From contig WBMW01004864.1 of the NCBI GenBank assembly GCA_013396635.1, forward strand, positions 110,886-174,885: a stretch of DNA of 64,000 bases, written 5' to 3'. Position numbers and translations under genes: made by a program. A model generated the notes under the pieces. It was not told the origin of the DNA, searched no databases, and saw nothing but the letters and a program-made list of their open reading frames with translations. Within the stretch, counting starts at the first letter, position 1. Every line of letters begins with the position of its first letter. Positions 23,321 to 33,829 of the stretch are shown here, one piece after another. This DNA is from Penelope pileata. Taxonomy: Eukaryota; Chordata; Aves; Galliformes; Cracidae.

Positions 23321-24939
23321 AGGAATTCCCCCCCTTCCCCATCCCTTGTGCTGCGGTTGCTTTTTCCTGAGTCCTGTATCTTTTTAAAAGCCCCCTTCCC
23401 TCATTTTTGATTCTATTTTTGCATTCCCCTCGCTGTTTCTCCACCGTGGCACACCGCAGCTTTGCTTTCCACTTGCCCCCGGATCGCCCTCCTGCCGTTT
23501 GTCAGCGTGCTGGAAAGCAAAGGGAGGAGGGGAGCCTTGGGGATGGAAAGCATTAAATGGAAAAATAATAATAAAAAAAAAACAAACCCAGAAGAAAAAC
23601 TGGCTTTGGAGATGGCAGGATTGGCCCTACCTTGGAGCTGAGCCTTGAGCGTGAAACGCTGCTGCATGCTGTTCCCTTGCTTCTTTATCCATGTACATCT
23701 CCCAAGCCCTCAGCACAGCCCCTCTGCCCCTCCCAACCCATTTGTGCTGCCCTTGCCCCCACATTTCCCCTGACTGGGGGATGCTGGCTGGAAAGGGGCT
23801 GCAGGAGGGGCACAGCGTCCTCCAGAGGATGCTCCAGTGCCCACAGGCAGGGCTGGGTTTAGTGTGAGCTGATTTAGGGTGGGAAGGGGGAATAGGAGAC
23901 ATGTCTGCTGGAGATCCTGGTGTTTGGAGCTAGTCCCTTCCCAGCACCGTGGTGTGTCTGCATTTTTGCAAGCCGCTCTCTGTGTTTTCTCTCCCCACGC
24001 AGCGTGTCTGAGCCGTCCCTTGGCTGCCTGGTGAGCCTTCTGAAGCCCAAGGTGGGAGTTTGCTGAGATAAGAAGGGAGAGGGGTGGGAAACATTAACCA
24101 GTTTTCCTGGTTAAGCACTTTCCTCCTTGGCTTTCTGTCTTGCCTGTTAGTACTTGAGGATTCAGGAAATACTGAGTTGGTTTGAAAGATGACAAATGAT
24201 GAAGGGAAATTGGGGGATAAAGACTGTTATTTAGCCACTAGGAGCCATGCCTGGGAAACACTGTTATATGCATTAGCTGGTTAATGGGAATTTTGCCTGG
24301 GTTGTCTCCATCCTGATTAGGGGTGAGAGGGTGGGGGGCTCAGGTTTTGCAGCCATTTGGTCCTCGTGGCATCCTGGGCTGTGCTGTGCTGCAAGGGGAA
24401 CATGAAGGATTTCCTCGGGTACCCTGGGCCTGAGGGGCTGGGGTCTTCTGGATCCTGCCTTTTCTTTTTGCTGTCAGCTGAGGGTCCCGTTGGCATCGAG
24501 GGGACACTGTGCTCCATTGCATACCTGTGCCCTGGCTGGGCTCAGGCAGGCAGGGGATGGGAGCTCAGCAAAGCAGTCCTGTGGCTGCACAGTGCAGCTG
24601 GCCTCTCCTGTTAGCTTGTGTTGGCAGGGCAAGCCAGAGTATAAATTAGTTGTAACTTATTGCAGTCACTGAGGTATACAGATATAGCTGAGGACATGCA
24701 GGGAGAACATCTGGCCAGTGGGAAAGTGTTTGTTGGCTTTAATGTGGCAGCATCACTTGGAGTTGGGAGTGAAGAACCTTTAAAAGCGGATTTTTTCAAA
24801 GGACAAAAAGTATTTACGTGCTGCCCGAATCCATTCTGTTTACAGAAATAAACATTTGTCTGTGTATGTAGGCATGCATCAGTTCCCTGGTGGTGGTGAA
24901 CTGCTGGAACTTGAGCACCGTCGTCAAAGTCTCTTGTGT
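23321..24939. other. Intron, nothing firm
   Basis: An A-rich run near 23563-23583. The stretch 24225-24290 has gctggttaatggg but no cluster. Confidence 0.5.
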
Positions 24940-25052
24940 AGGTGTGGCACTGAGGGACGTGGCTCAGTGGGTGGTGTTGGTAGGTGGATGGTTGGACTGG
25001 ATGGTCTTAGAGCTCTTTTCCAACCTTAACGATTCTGTGATTTCTATGATTT
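24940..25052 (+). mobile_element. CR1 LINE 3' end, sense
   Basis: Short terminal fragment: ggtgtggcactgagggacgtggctcagtggg, then ggttggactggatggtcttagagctcttttccaaccttaacgattctgtgatttctatga. The two degenerate terminal octamers are visible. The preceding sequence back to about 24890 may be decayed CR1 but I cannot align it confidently. Confidence 0.9.
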
Positions 25053-25419
25053 CTCTTGCTTTTCCTGGTGGGTCTCAGCTTATGCTCCAGGGCAGGAGAT
25101 AGAAGAGCTTCCCGATGTTCCAGCCCAAGTGTTCTCTTGGTTGGGCGACACGTTCACACCCAAGTGTTTGGGTGCCGAGTTCTGTTGGCTTCAGTAGGAT
25201 CTTCCTCATCTTCATCATCATTCTTCCATTGTCAGCGAGCTGATTCTCGATGTGCTGCTGGCCTTAGCCCACGTTCCCCATATTTACAGAGCTTCAGAGG
25301 CCTTAAGGACAAATAAGAGGAGCTGTAGGATTTTCTGGCCACCAAAGTGTTGGTAGTGAGCTGAGGAAGGATTCCCAAAGCTGTGCTGATGTTTGTTGCG
25401 GGTAGCCCTGGGGAGCAGG

Positions 25420-25640
25420 TATTTGTATCTGAAATGTTAATGGGGAGGCTGAATTGAATCGTGCGTGCTGTCGGGGGAGCGGTAAAAGCCATTTACAAAA
25501 GAAGCCAAGAGAAGATCAGTAGAAACACACGCAAACCCTAAAAGTCCCAATGTGACGCCTGAATAATCGCCCATTTGTCTGGGGAAAGAGATTAATCCAG
25601 CCAGGGTTCAGTTTAACAGGATTATTGAACGTGGGAGGGG
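25420..25640. promoter_or_regulatory. Island with bicoid-like and homeodomain words
   Basis: aatgttaatgggg, gcctgaataatcgcc, gagattaatccagcc (TAATCC, a PITX/OTX-type core) and aggattattg. Candidate only. Confidence 0.38.
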
Positions 25641-26339
25641 GCACAGAGGCTGGGAACACCCTGGGATTTTCCATGCGGCTCCAGACCTTGGATCTGCCTT
25701 TTCCAAGGAATCCCAACGGGGCTGGGAAGCTTTGGGGTCAGGGTGAACGCTGGGTGTCGGTGGGTTGGCTGTAGTGGGACACTGGCCTTCGTTTTGAGGC
25801 AGAGGTAGGGTCGTGGGCATGGACGTGGTGGGGAAGGTGGAGCTGGTGGTTTGGTTTTTAACCAAGAAATCAATTTTTCGTGTGACCAACACCGCATTGC
25901 CTGTTGGTGTCTCCAAGGGATCCGCCATCAGCTTAATGGTGTCCATTGCAACGCTGCTGGGGACATCCCTCTTTGGAAAAGCCAAGGCAGGGGTTTGGGG
26001 GGCACTGCTGGGAGGGACAGAGCACCAGCAGCCTCTGGAGAGGGGCAGGAGACTTCCAGCGGGGTTGGGTGCTGTGGGGTGGCTGTGCCTCCCGAAGCCA
26101 CCGATGCTGATGAAACCCCATCATGGGGATCCTACCCCAGCAGGTGCTCGAGGACAAGGCAGTTCCTGTCCTTCAGTGATTCGCTCCCTGGTGGCTCTGA
26201 TCCTGGCAGCCTTCCTACCTTAAGCTGTTTTTTAGGCATTAATGTGTTTTCTTCTTAAAGGAGCTTTTTGCTCTCAAAAAGAAGCAGGCGCGTAGACAAG
26301 CAGGGAGACAGTTCTGCTGCCTCTACAACGTTCCCACAA
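25641..26339. other. Intron, nothing recognised
   Basis: No repeat or motif cluster seen. Confidence 0.55.
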
Positions 26340-26565
26340 AGCAGATCACACAAGCTAAAGTGAAAGGAGAAATGTTTTTATGGTATTGCCTTGCATTTAT
26401 GTGGAGATGGATGGGAGCATGCATCAGTGTGTCTTTGTGCGTGCTTTATAGTATAAAGCAACCCCAGCGTCTCTGCAGCGTTCCCAGCGAGCTGGTGATG
26501 TGTTCTCAGACACCGTAACCTCTGCTAATTCTGCCTCGTGTGCATATTTGCATATTTGGTGAGTG
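26340..26565. promoter_or_regulatory. Island with POU octamer
   Basis: ATTTGCAT at 26546-26553 sits in the symmetrical context tgcatatttgcatattt; upstream are atgtttttatgg and gcatttatgtgg. Confidence 0.37.
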
Positions 26566-27484
26566 GAAAGAGAAGCAGAGGAATAAAAGCAGGAGGAAGA
26601 AGGGAGCAGAGGTGAAAATCCTGCGCAGTGATTGCCTGGCTGTGTTGTGGAGCCCTTGTCCTGGCTTTGGAAACACTCGGGGATGTGAAGCCCTGGTGCT
26701 GGGGGTTGGTGTGAGCTGGGGGCACATCGTCGCTGTTTTATAAAGGCATCGCTTTCCTGTTCTGCAGTTTCCATGGGTTTAGCCCTCAGGTTTTTTGTAG
26801 CAAGCCTTTCACCGAGCAGCATCGCCTCCTATACACACGTGAGAGCAACAGCAGTGACGTTGCCTTTCCAGCTGCTCTCTCCTCAGCCTGTGCTGCTCTC
26901 CTCTGTGCAGCTGGATCCCATTCCCTTTTCCAGGACTCATTGCTCCCCGTTTCTTGCTGGCTGCCAGCCCCATTTGTTTAGGTGAGAGAAATCCACCCAG
27001 CTGCAGCTGGGAGCTGTGGGTGTTACCCCAAACAGGGATTTGGGAGGAGATGGGTGCGATGGGTGCTCATCAGCAGAGCTGCTCTCTGGTCGCAGGCTGC
27101 TTTGGAGGCAGTGTGTGGCTTTTGTTCCTGGGTGGAGGACCTCCTGGCTTTAAGAGGCTGCATGCCTTTGGATCAGTCATAGAAAAAGTGCCAACGTCAT
27201 GTATGGTGTCTGTGTTCAGCACAGATGGGGTTTCTGTCCAGTGCCCCCGACCCCATGGAGTGGTTTGGCACCCCGAGCAGCTGGCGGCGAGGAGTTCCTG
27301 CAGCTGGGTGCCACTCCTGCAGTTCTCTGTGGCTGCAGATGCTCCCAGCAGCCTGTTTTGCAGCCAGGGCGTTTCCAGGCGTGGATGGGGAGCGTGGTAC
27401 CTCGCCCACTCACTGCTCAGTGCCCCCGTGCCCCCCAGCCCGCGGCCCCCGGCACCGCGCCGTGCCGAGCCGGGGATGAGTGAT
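26566..27484. other. GC-rich intron, nothing recognised
   Basis: No repeat or motif cluster seen. Confidence 0.55.
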
Positions 27485-27640
27485 GGGGGCTCGGCAAAGT
27501 GTTTAAACACCGGAATTGAAATTAATGTCCCCTCATTGCTGGTGAGGCTGCCAATACATTACGGCGAGCACCTTCCCAAAGTGAAATGAATGTTTGTTTA
27601 TCCTCATGAAATATACATCAAAACATGTTGGTGGGAGAGG
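27485..27640. promoter_or_regulatory. AT-rich island, candidate enhancer
   Basis: gtgtttaaacac (perfect 12-base palindrome, GTTTAAAC core), attgaaattaatgtcc, ccaatacattacgg, aatgtttgtttatcc (forkhead-like) and gaaatatacatc. Confidence 0.45.
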
Positions 27641-27774
27641 CTCCTAATGAGGGACAGGGCCAGCTTGCCATCAATTCCCGGCTGGGAGCGGACGCTGCTC
27701 CCTTGCCGTTCCCCTCCTCTTCCCCTTCCTCTCTGGTCTTTCTTTTTGAAGCCTGACCTGTCCGCAGCTGTGCA

Positions 27775-27865
27775 TCCAAAAGCATTAATATGGCTTTAAT
27801 GAAAACTCCGCTTGATCTGTCCAAAGATATTGATGAGTGGTCCTCGCTCGTATTCATCTTCTCGT
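27775..27865. promoter_or_regulatory. Short AT-rich island
   Basis: gcattaatatggctttaatg, then ccaaagatattgatgag. Confidence 0.35.
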
Positions 27866-28019
27866 TGCGGGAGGAAATGAAGGCGGCGAGCAGCCGCGGT
27901 GCCACTCGCAGCACAGGCAGAGCAGGAGCACGGGGACCTCACCACGCCAGCCTCGGGCCCGTTCCCCGATTTTAGTCCCTTTTTGCAGTCGGGAACAAAG
28001 CGACCGCCTCGGCTGGACC

Positions 28020-28165
28020 GCGCCGTGAAATTCCAGGCCGGTATTTAACATTCAAATCATTAAATTTCTGCCGATAAATCCATTACCGTTAATTATATTG
28101 AAGGGGCTAACGATCCGTCGACAATATTCTCCCATCGATTTCCATTCGCGTCGAATCTCCTCCTC
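28020..28165. promoter_or_regulatory. AT-rich island, candidate enhancer
   Basis: cattcaaatcattaaattt, gataaatccattaccgttaatt and gtcgacaatattctcc, with CpGs kept inside AT-rich sequence (ccgataa, accgtt, gatccgtcgac). Confidence 0.48.
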
Positions 28166-28284
28166 GCCTTCGCTCTGCGTCGTGGCCGGGGCTTTTCCCC
28201 CCCGTCCCTTGCAGCACCCGCAGCCGTGCAGCGCGCCCGCCCCGCTGAGCCCGCTCTCCCCATGTGCAGAGCAGAACGCTCCTC

Positions 28285-28480
28285 GGTAGGAACAAGCTAC
28301 ATTTCTTTATGGCTTATGGCAAACTGCCTTGATTACTTCTACTGTTGTACCCATTATGTGAATTAAATATGTATTCAGTTGCATGCTGCTTGCGTTGTTA
28401 TTGCAGGGTGACATATGGTAGTGACTCAATTAGAATGAAACTAGCATTAGATAACCCTTCTGATTACATGCATCCCAGCC
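28285..28480. promoter_or_regulatory. AT-rich island, candidate enhancer
   Basis: tttatggcttatggc, gattacttctactg, gtgaattaaatatg, gttattgcagg, gactcaattagaatg, ctagcattagataac and ctgattacatgc within 190 bases. Confidence 0.48.
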
Positions 28481-29344
28481 CGCTCGTCAGCCTGCCGCCG
28501 CTCTGCCTGCTCCCCGGCCATCACCAGGCCACCAGTGTCATCGTCCTCCATCAGCTGCATCTGGGCGTCAGGTACAAGCATCCCACCGGCATGCTGGGTG
28601 AGGAGCTTTGATCCCACCTCCTGGCTCCTTCCTGTTGCAGCCTGGTTTTTCTTTTCTCTGCTGGCAGCACTGGGTTTTTTTGGGGCATGCGGGTCCCCAA
28701 GCGCGGGGGCCACCCCGCTGTGGCACCGTGGGTTTTGGGGACGTCCTCAAAGCAGCAGCAGAAAGGGCTCCGGCTTAGTTCATTGTGCGGTTGCCTCTGA
28801 TGGGTAAATGCTGCCAGGCTTTTTGTAAAGGACAGGAACGGAGCGGTAGCTGCTGTTTCTTTTCTGCCTCTTTCTCCAGATAAAGAGAGCTCCAGGTGAG
28901 AAATGTCCTGAAAACAGCGCGTGGTTGCCTCTCTGCTGGGTGGCTTTGTCACTGCTGCCCTCTGGTGCATGCAGTGGCCGGGTCCCTGGGGAGCCCCAGC
29001 TCAGAGCCCGGGGTGCTGGGCTGAAACCACAGGATTTGGGGCTTCCTTGGGCTCTCCTGTCCTTCAAAGACCATCCTGAAGCTCATGCTTCTTGCAGCTG
29101 GAAGGTGAGCGTCTCCCTGCCCCGTGCACACCTGGAGTTTGGAAACTGGGTCTCAAAAGCTTGTGTGCCAGGCTCTGTGGCTGGGTCTGGCTGTGTTTGT
29201 ACCCCAAGCAGCAATCCATGTGCCTGCCAGCGGAGGGCTGGGAAGGTCCAAGCTGCTTTTCCCTTCGTGCTGCTCGAGATCCTTGCATTCACCAGCACAC
29301 ACACAATTGGTTGGGAGCCCTCCCCGCGACTCACAGCCCCCTGG
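28481..29344. other. GC-rich intron, nothing recognised
   Basis: No repeat or motif cluster seen. Confidence 0.55.
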
Positions 29345-29440
29345 CTTTAATTTTAGATCTCTGTGGTCTGTTTATCAGCAAATCCTGACGCAAAAGCAAA
29401 TAGGAAATGGATTAATTCTATAAACACGAGGTGGTTCCAG
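29345..29440. promoter_or_regulatory. Short AT-rich island
   Basis: ctttaattttagatc, gtttatcagc and ggattaattctataaac. Confidence 0.33.
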
Positions 29441-29508
29441 CGACAGGTCTCAGCCTGCGAGCTGTTTGCAGGCATCCCTCCTGCAGGGCTGCTCCCCGGC
29501 CGTGTGTT

Positions 29509-29541
29509 GGGATCCCTGGGATCATTGGGATCCTTGGGATC
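29509..29541. repeat. 9-bp tandem repeat, four copies of GGGATC
   Basis: GGGATC recurs at 29509, 29518, 29527 and 29536 with exact 9-base spacing. Confidence 0.9.
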
Positions 29542-29639
29542 GGCAGCAGCATCTCCTCCCGTGCTGGGCAGAGGGGATTTTCAACACCAAGTAATGACTG
29601 CGCTCCGGGAGCAAATAGCATGCTTGTCAGTGGCGGGGC

Positions 29640-29790
29640 TTAGCTAAATACAAATTTTGTCTGTGTATGTATATAGCTGTTGAGGGCTGTTTGCAAATGG
29701 AAAATAACAGAGTTCAACAACAGAAAAAAAAATGCATTTGTGAGCTTTTCCACATCAAAGCTGGGAGTTTGCTTTGCGGCTTTCGTTTGT
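29640..29790. promoter_or_regulatory. Short AT-rich island
   Basis: AT-rich block with gcaaatggaaaataacag and aatgcatttgtgag. Weak motif content. Confidence 0.3.
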
Positions 29791-30749
29791 TGTTAATTCT
29801 TTGTGTTTCTCCTGCAGGTTCCCATGTAAGCGTGCCTGTATAGGTATATATGTGTACACGTGGGCCTGCATGTGTATTACGCTGTCAGGCCTCTGCGGGA
29901 AGCTTTATTCTTGCTTTTGCAAGTGGAAAGTTCCTTTTTTTGGAGGAATAAAAGCCCTTCCCAGAGCAGAACCAGGAGCCCGTGACATAACAGCTGCTTC
30001 AGGGGTCCTCCTCCCTTACCCCGTTCCAGCCATGGCCCCGGTCCCGTTAGCTCCCCTCCTTTATTTTCCCGACATGAAGCTTCGCAGTGCTTGGTGTGCT
30101 CTCCTCCCGTACAGTCGGGCTGACTGGAGCAGAACCCAGCCCTGTACTGCTTGCCTTGTGATGGAGTGCCTTGCTTTCGACTGGAAAACCCTCAGCTCAT
30201 ACAAGTGACTGACAGCAGCCAGGGTCGGGCCTTGGCAGGTATGTAAACAAAGGAGGGAACTGTTTTCTGCTCTTCCTTTTTTCTCCCCTCTTTTATTTTT
30301 TGGGGAAGGTGTCATTTCAAGCACGAGGTGCGGCCCCACCAGGGGCTGGCAGCGGTTCTGATGGGTTTCAGGAGAACCTCAGCTTTGTTTCAGTCCTTGG
30401 GGAACCAAAGGGACTGGGGAAGGGAAGAACCAGGAGGTCGGTGCCCATGTCCCCTGCTCTGACGATGCCCCAGATCCCCTGGGTTTCTCCCAGCCCTTTT
30501 CTTTCTCAGCACCCCCCACGTGTCCTCCTGCTCTGTGCCGTTGGTGGAGGCTCCTGCCCTGTTCTGAGCTGCCTGACGAGCCCGGCCCCCACGTCTGCGG
30601 GGCTGTCAAGGGCTCCGTCTCTCTCTGATTGATGGGAAAAGTCCTCGCGCATGTGTTTTGTCTTTTTCCCGATGAAAAGCACCACCTGAGCAGGTCTCTG
30701 TTGGTAGAGCTGGCTTAGCTCGGCAAGCTTTCAGCCAGCGGCTTCAGCA
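29791..30749. other. Intron with one PBX-HOX word
   Basis: TGATTGATGG at 30626-30635 is the only site of note. A purine/pyrimidine TG-rich stretch lies at about 29840-29880. Confidence 0.5.
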
Positions 30750-31260
30750 CCAGCGTAGTCCTAGCGGGGAAAACCAAAACTATGGCAGGAAGTGGAGCGT
30801 TGCTCGACGCGCGCTGACCGCCATGGGGCTGAGCTGTCCCCTTCCAGCCTGGCCCTGGGGACGGCTGCAACCGCAGCACCGCCGCTTGTTCCCGGACAGA
30901 TTTCAGCTCGAGGATTTCACAGGAGTGAAAGGAGATGGGAAATAACGTGAGGCCGCTAAGCCGGCAGCGGATGGTTTAAGTGGATTAGCGATTCCTGACC
31001 GGGGGCTGCAGGCCGCGGGCGGCCCAGGGCCGGGAGGAGGAGGCCTGTGCGCGGCCTGCAGGCCCCGCGCGCCCAACAAAGGCCTCAGTGGGGGCCGGGG
31101 GGCAGCGGGCCCCTCCCCACAGCACCGGGGATGAAAGCACGGGGTCAGAGGGGACGGGGCTGGGGGCAGCAGGGCCCTCTTTGTCTGCACAGACCTCTGC
31201 TCGGGGAGGAGGTTCCGGCCATGCTTTCCCTGCGCAGTGCGTGCGCGCGCTCCTTTTTCC
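30750..31260. other. CpG-rich block inside the intron
   Basis: Unmutated CpGs are frequent (gctcgacgcgcgctgaccg, gcaccgccgcttg, gccggcagcgg, ggccgcgggcggcc, gcgcggcc, ccccgcgcgccc). A 12-base palindrome GGCCTGCAGGCC lies at 31053-31064. A TGATTGATGG PBX-HOX word is nearby at 30626-30635. It may be an orphan CpG island, enhancer or alternative promoter; no exon is recognised. Confidence 0.45.
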
Positions 31261-31311
31261 CCTTTCTCTTATTTTTTTTTTTTCTCGCTTTCCCTTTCTC
31301 TAAAAAAAATC

Positions 31312-31334
31312 AAAAATAAAATAAAATAAAATAA
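31312..31334. repeat. (AAAAT)n simple repeat
   Basis: caaaaat followed by repeated aaaat units, directly after a T-run and an A-run (31272-31309). Confidence 0.93.
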
Positions 31335-31364
31335 ACCCCCAGCAGAAAGCAAGCTGTGATACTG

Positions 31365-31625
31365 TCGGGCCTGGCGTTGATGTTATTTATTTTCCTCAGT
31401 TGCTGCTCTGGAAGCCCGGAGTTGACAGAGCGGTTTTGTAGAATAGAAACATTATAGACTGTTACTGTCAGAGTGTTAAATGTGATGGATAGAGAAATAC
31501 GGGAGAGGGAGGGGACTTGATACTAGCCATGTCTGCCGGCGAGGGTGCTCATGGGAGAATAAACCATCCGCATATAAGAAATGAATGAGGTAATGTGGCG
31601 GGAGGTAATGGACTCGCGCAGCACG
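31365..31625. promoter_or_regulatory. Island with TALE/HOX composite arrangement
   Basis: TGACAG (31423-31428), CTGTCA (31465-31470) and TGATGGATAG (31483-31492) lie within 70 bases. CTGTCA beside a TGATNNAT word resembles the MEIS/PREP plus PBX-HOX arrangement of HOX-regulated hindbrain enhancers. Also gatgttatttatttt and gaggtaatgtgg. Confidence 0.5.
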
Positions 31626-32479
31626 CGGAGCAGGGATGCGGTGCTGCCCGGCCTTAACCCTCGCTGCTCTGGCACGGGGCTCACGGGGTGCGTGTGCCCC
31701 CCAGCTGCCCCTCCTCGTCCAGCAGCAGCCATGGGGCCTCTCCTTTGATCCCAGCTGGTTGCCCGAGGTGCTGGATTGGGGTCCAAAGCCATCGGCCCAC
31801 GACTGCGGTGCTGAGGTCACGTTCCAGATCTCGGTTCTGGTGTCTGGAGGCCGGACCAGGGCCTGGCTGCAGGCAGAGGCTGTGTGCTGTCTGGCTCCCA
31901 GCTCTGCCTGCGTCTTCAAACTCCTCTTCTGGTTCACGTAAATGGCTTTTCCCGTCCTCCACGTAGCTATCAAATTGCATTTTGAAGCCTAATGAGCGCT
32001 CGGTGCTCGTTCCAGTCTCTCCTCATTACAAAGTCTCTCCGCAGCTCCGCTTGCTTTTATTGCCTTCTCCTGAGCCGCGTGTGCTGCAGCCTTCCACGTT
32101 GGGGGGCCACCAGGACACCCCTGTCCCAGCCCTACCTCGGCTGCAGGGTGAGACCCGGAGGCAGGAGCGAGGCCCCCCGCAGCCCTCCAGCACTGCCCGC
32201 CCCTCGCCTTCACGCTCCGCTGGGCGGCCGCACCAAGTTTGGCGTGGCCAGCGTGTGTGAGTAATTAAATTACTTCCTTGCGCATTTCACCCTCGCTGGC
32301 TTTTACCTAGCGTCTTATCTCCGGCTCACGGAGCTTCGGGTGCACGGCCTCGGAGGAGACCTCAGCCTTCGTGCAGCCTCGCTAACCTGCGCTGCTCGTG
32401 TTCTCCTCCAGCTTCCCGCTACCCCTGGCAGCGGGCCTTTGGGCAAATCTACTGAGCTTCTCATGGGAAAAGCTAATCG
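31626..32479. other. GC-rich intron, nothing recognised
   Basis: Short AT words at 32258-32275 (gagtaattaaattac) only. Confidence 0.55.
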
Positions 32480-32708
32480 TTGCGCCAGGGGAGGTTCAGG
32501 TGGGATATTAGGAAAAAATTCTTCTCCCCAAGAGTGGTCAGGCAGCGGCACAGCTGCCCAGGGAGCGGTAGGGTCACCGTCCCTGGAGGTGTTCCAGAAC
32601 CATGGAGATGTGGTGCTTGAGGACACGGCTCAATGGGCAGTGTTGGTGGATGATTGGGCTGGGTGATCTTAGAGGTCTTTTCCAACCTTAATGATTCTGT
32701 GGTTCTGT
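32480..32708 (+). mobile_element. CR1 LINE 3' fragment, sense
   Basis: Contiguous match to the CR1 3' end from tgcgccaggggaggttcagg through gggatattaggaaaaaattcttc, gtcaccgtccctggaggtgttcc and gctcaatgggcagtgttgg, to gatcttagaggtcttttccaaccttaatgattctgtggttctg. About 230 bases, and one of the better preserved copies here. Confidence 0.92.
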
Positions 32709-33077
32709 TTTTCTTCTTCTACCTCTTCGACCAACCTTTAATCCTTTCTTTCACTGGGAGAAAACTTAGGTTTGTCGCTTGTGAGTACCCGATGGAACTT
32801 TGGGGGAATCCAAGCAGCGTCAGCTTGGCGTCTCCTGTCGCTGGGTGTGCAGCAATTGTAACAGATTAGCGAGGCGTGTTTTCCTCTTTCTTACAGGCAC
32901 TGCTAGTTAATCTCCGCGGTATCGTGTCCATCTCGATGCTTTATCCTGCCTATTTATCATCCGAGCTGGTACTGAAGTGCAGCTCACAAGTCTGTGAATC
33001 CGTGGCTCATCTCACTCCATTTTTTAAAAATAGGGTATGACACTTTGTGTCCTCTGGTGTAATGAGAGATTGAGCTG

Positions 33078-33230
33078 CTAATGAAAATATGCAATCATTT
33101 TATTTCGGAGTCCCTGCAGAACTCTTAGACAGGTATTATCTGGTCCTGGTGACTCCTCATTTTTCATTTTCCGAACGTGTTTTAACATCACTTCTTCTGA
33201 CATCTCAATCTCGGACTGAGCCCTGTCACC
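33078..33230 (-). mobile_element. Ancient L3/CR1-type LINE reverse-transcriptase relic
   Basis: On the minus strand the translation contains EEVMLKHVRKMKNEESPGPD, then N, a four-residue gap and RVLQGL. The SPGPD...RVL..L pattern is the conserved start of the reverse-transcriptase fingers in CR1/L3/L2-clade LINEs (family knowledge). The frame is soon broken by a stop. Unlike the young CR1 3' ends nearby, this is an internal ORF2 piece and much more diverged, so it is probably an old insertion. That short pieces remain readable raises the possibility of sequence constraint. The upstream + strand side (about 33030-33078) may belong to the same relic. Confidence 0.72.
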
Positions 33231-33829
33231 GCCCACGGGATCCTTGTGTTGGGGACGGCGCGGTGCCTGCTGCGGGCTGAGCACGGGGATCCCCCCACCC
33301 CTGCACCAGGACCATCCTTAGGTTGTGAAATGAAGGACTTCAAGGCATTTCCTTGTATTTGCCTGCTGCTCCTTAAAGATTTGGGTCAGATTCCTTGGAG
33401 ATTGAGCATGAGTCCCCCAAATGGGGGATTCTGGGTGGTGTCTGGGTGCTGTGTCCCCAGCATCTGAACGTTGGGTTGCTGCTGCCAGACCTGACCCATG
33501 CTTCAGACATCAACAGAGGGGCAGGAGGAGCCCCTTCACCCCAGATCTGTTCTTCAGGTGGGTGCCACAGCCCGGGGTGGCTCCGGGGGAGCTGCAGGGA
33601 TGGCAGCAGCCGAGCCGTCAGTTAAAGGGCTTTTCTCATCCCTCGTGCCCTCGCCGTGCCGAGAAGCAGTCTGCAAATCCCTTTTTTATTAGAGGTCCTT
33701 ACATCTTCCCGTCCCTGCATTACGCCGGAGCCAGTCAAGGGGAAAGGAAGAAAAAAGGAGAAATATCCCCCTGTTTGTTAACGCGTGCTTCGCTTTCTTC
33801 CCGAGGAGGAAGGCTGCTCTCCAAATCAG

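Noticed and set aside
24890..24940. 5' extension of the CR1 copy
   Set aside because: Similarity to the CR1 region before the gcactgagggac block is too weak to claim by eye.
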